Below are positions 63,056-64,000 of a stretch of DNA of 64,000 nt, piece after piece. The notes beneath the pieces are model-generated. The model did no database searches. It was not told the DNA's origin and saw only the letters and a program-made list of their open reading frames with translations. How positions within the stretch are numbered: position 1 is the stretch's first letter; every line of letters starts with the position of its first letter. The DNA lies in assembly GCF_024713975.1 (NCBI RefSeq), contig NC_091116.1:4860463-4924462 (forward strand). The letters are read 5' to 3'. The DNA is from Paralichthys olivaceus (taxonomy: Eukaryota; Chordata; Actinopteri; Pleuronectiformes; Paralichthyidae). The translations under genes were made by a program, and so were the position numbers.

Positions 63056-63067
63056 TACTTCCGCCCT
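63056..63067 (-). promoter_or_regulatory. nudt15: ETS/GC-type promoter motif upstream of nudt15
   Basis: The minus strand reads gggcggaagtac about 110 bp upstream of the start codon, a strong ETS (GABPA-like) site overlapping a short GC element. No TATA box is seen, as is usual for housekeeping genes. No CpG island is obvious. Confidence 0.4.
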
Positions 63068-63334
63068 CCCCTCAGTCGTTTCTGATTGCTCCATTAACTT
63101 CCTGGTTGATTTTATGTTTTTATTCATAGTTTTGTTTTTAGCGAAACAACAATTTAACACTAAACGTGTCATTAATAGTTTTTAATTTACGGTTTTATTT
63201 GGTCGGAGACTTGTACTCTGAGCTGTAACCACAGCGCGCCCTGTCACAGAAGGTCCTTGTTAATATGTTAATGAGCTCACTGTGTCTTCACCGAGTCCCA
63301 GCCTCAAGTTCAGCGTCTCATTTAATGAGACCCT

Positions 63335-63834
63335 GCAGTAAACCAAACCTACCACGAGAGGGCGACAAAGGACCAAATCTGATTGCAGTAAACCAAACCT
63401 ACCACCAGACGGCGACAAAGGACCAAATCTGATTGCAGTAAATCAAACCTACCACGAGAGGGCGACAAAGAACCAAATCTGATTGCAGTAAATCAAACCT
63501 ACCACGAGAGGGCGACAAAGAACCAAATCTGATTGCAGTAAATCAAACCTACCACGAGAGGGCGACAAAGGACCAAATCTGTTTGCAGTAAACCAAACCT
63601 ACCACCAGACGGCGACAAAGGACCAAATCTGATTGCAGTAAACCAAACCTACCACCAGACGGCGACAAAGGACCAAATCTGGATGCAGTAAATCAAACCT
63701 ACCACGAGAGGGCGACAAAGGACCAAATCTGATTGCAGTAAATCAAACCTACCACGAGAGGGCGACAAAGGACCAAATCTGATTGCAGTAAACTAAACCT
63801 ACCACGAGAGGGCGACAAAGGACCAAATCTGATT
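63335..63834. repeat. Minisatellite, ten copies of a 50-bp unit, CTCF-like core
   Basis: Exact 50-bp periodicity with unit starts at 63335, 63385, 63435, 63485, 63535, 63585, 63635, 63685, 63735 and 63785; no spacers. The unit starts gcagtaaaccaaacctacca, then cgagagggcgacaaagg and accaaatctgatt. The core is ccacgagagggcga in copies 1, 3-5 and 8-10, and ccaccagacggcga in copies 2, 6 and 7. A second variable base (aacc or aatc) is partly linked to the core type. Both cores come close to the CTCF consensus CCASYAGRKGGCRS. Confidence 0.95.
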
Positions 63835-64000
63835 CTGATCATTGTGCCGAATAACTCAATATTATTATCATAATTACTAATACCAATACTACTTGTAATA
63901 ATAATAATAATATTGAATAATAGTTATTATAATTATTCATATATTATAAGGCTATTTCCTCTGCACCGTTTTCCGGGCTGAAGTTAAGCGTTTCATTTAA
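63835..64000. other. AT-rich window end
   Basis: taa-rich simple sequence (about 63890-63950) followed by unremarkable DNA. No gene is seen. Confidence 0.6.

Noticed and set aside
63335-63834. CRISPR-like array
   Set aside because: The 50-bp units are head to tail with no unique spacers, and the host is a vertebrate; it is a minisatellite.

Overview
This window is vertebrate nuclear DNA, almost certainly from a teleost fish. It has spliced genes with GT/AG introns up to 10.6 kb, AT-rich intergenic DNA, Tc1-like and L2/CR1-like transposon relics and typical teleost short repeats. No bacterial, organellar or viral gene is visible. Gene identities come from my own translation and remembered family sequences; no database search was possible.

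Layout. (1) Positions 1-1205 hold the 3' part of an L2/CR1-type LINE on the minus strand, with an in-frame loss of the reverse-transcriptase catalytic core. (2) About 1210-10060 is a tandem array of large units. Each unit joins a degenerate 0.58-0.86 kb Tc1-like transposon relic to a spacer of about 0.5 or 0.85 kb. The spacers keep splice-site-like signals on the minus strand. (3) 10060-11100 is the right flank of the array, with a duplicated exon-like module and a TATA/CCAAT/GC-box promoter-like cluster. (4) 11100-26200 is intergenic, with scattered old repeats and two perfect hairpins. (5) 26222-51493 on the minus strand is a complete five-exon cholecystokinin B/gastrin receptor gene (cckbr type, 449 aa). 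(6) 51500-57100 is intergenic, with simple repeats, a 27-base G run and a MITE. (7) 57280-60897 on the plus strand is a complete nine-exon carboxypeptidase O gene (cpo, 341 aa). (8) 61292-62950 on the minus strand is a complete three-exon nudt15 gene (155 aa), convergent with cpo and tail to tail. (9) 63335-63834 is a ten-copy 50-bp minisatellite whose unit resembles a CTCF core motif.

The three genes have unrelated roles: peptide-hormone signalling (cckbr), C-terminal trimming of acidic residues from dietary peptides (cpo) and nucleotide-pool cleaning (nudt15). cckbr and cpo share a digestive theme, but nothing here shows joint regulation. The most unusual structures are the transposon-plus-exon tandem array and the CTCF-like minisatellite.
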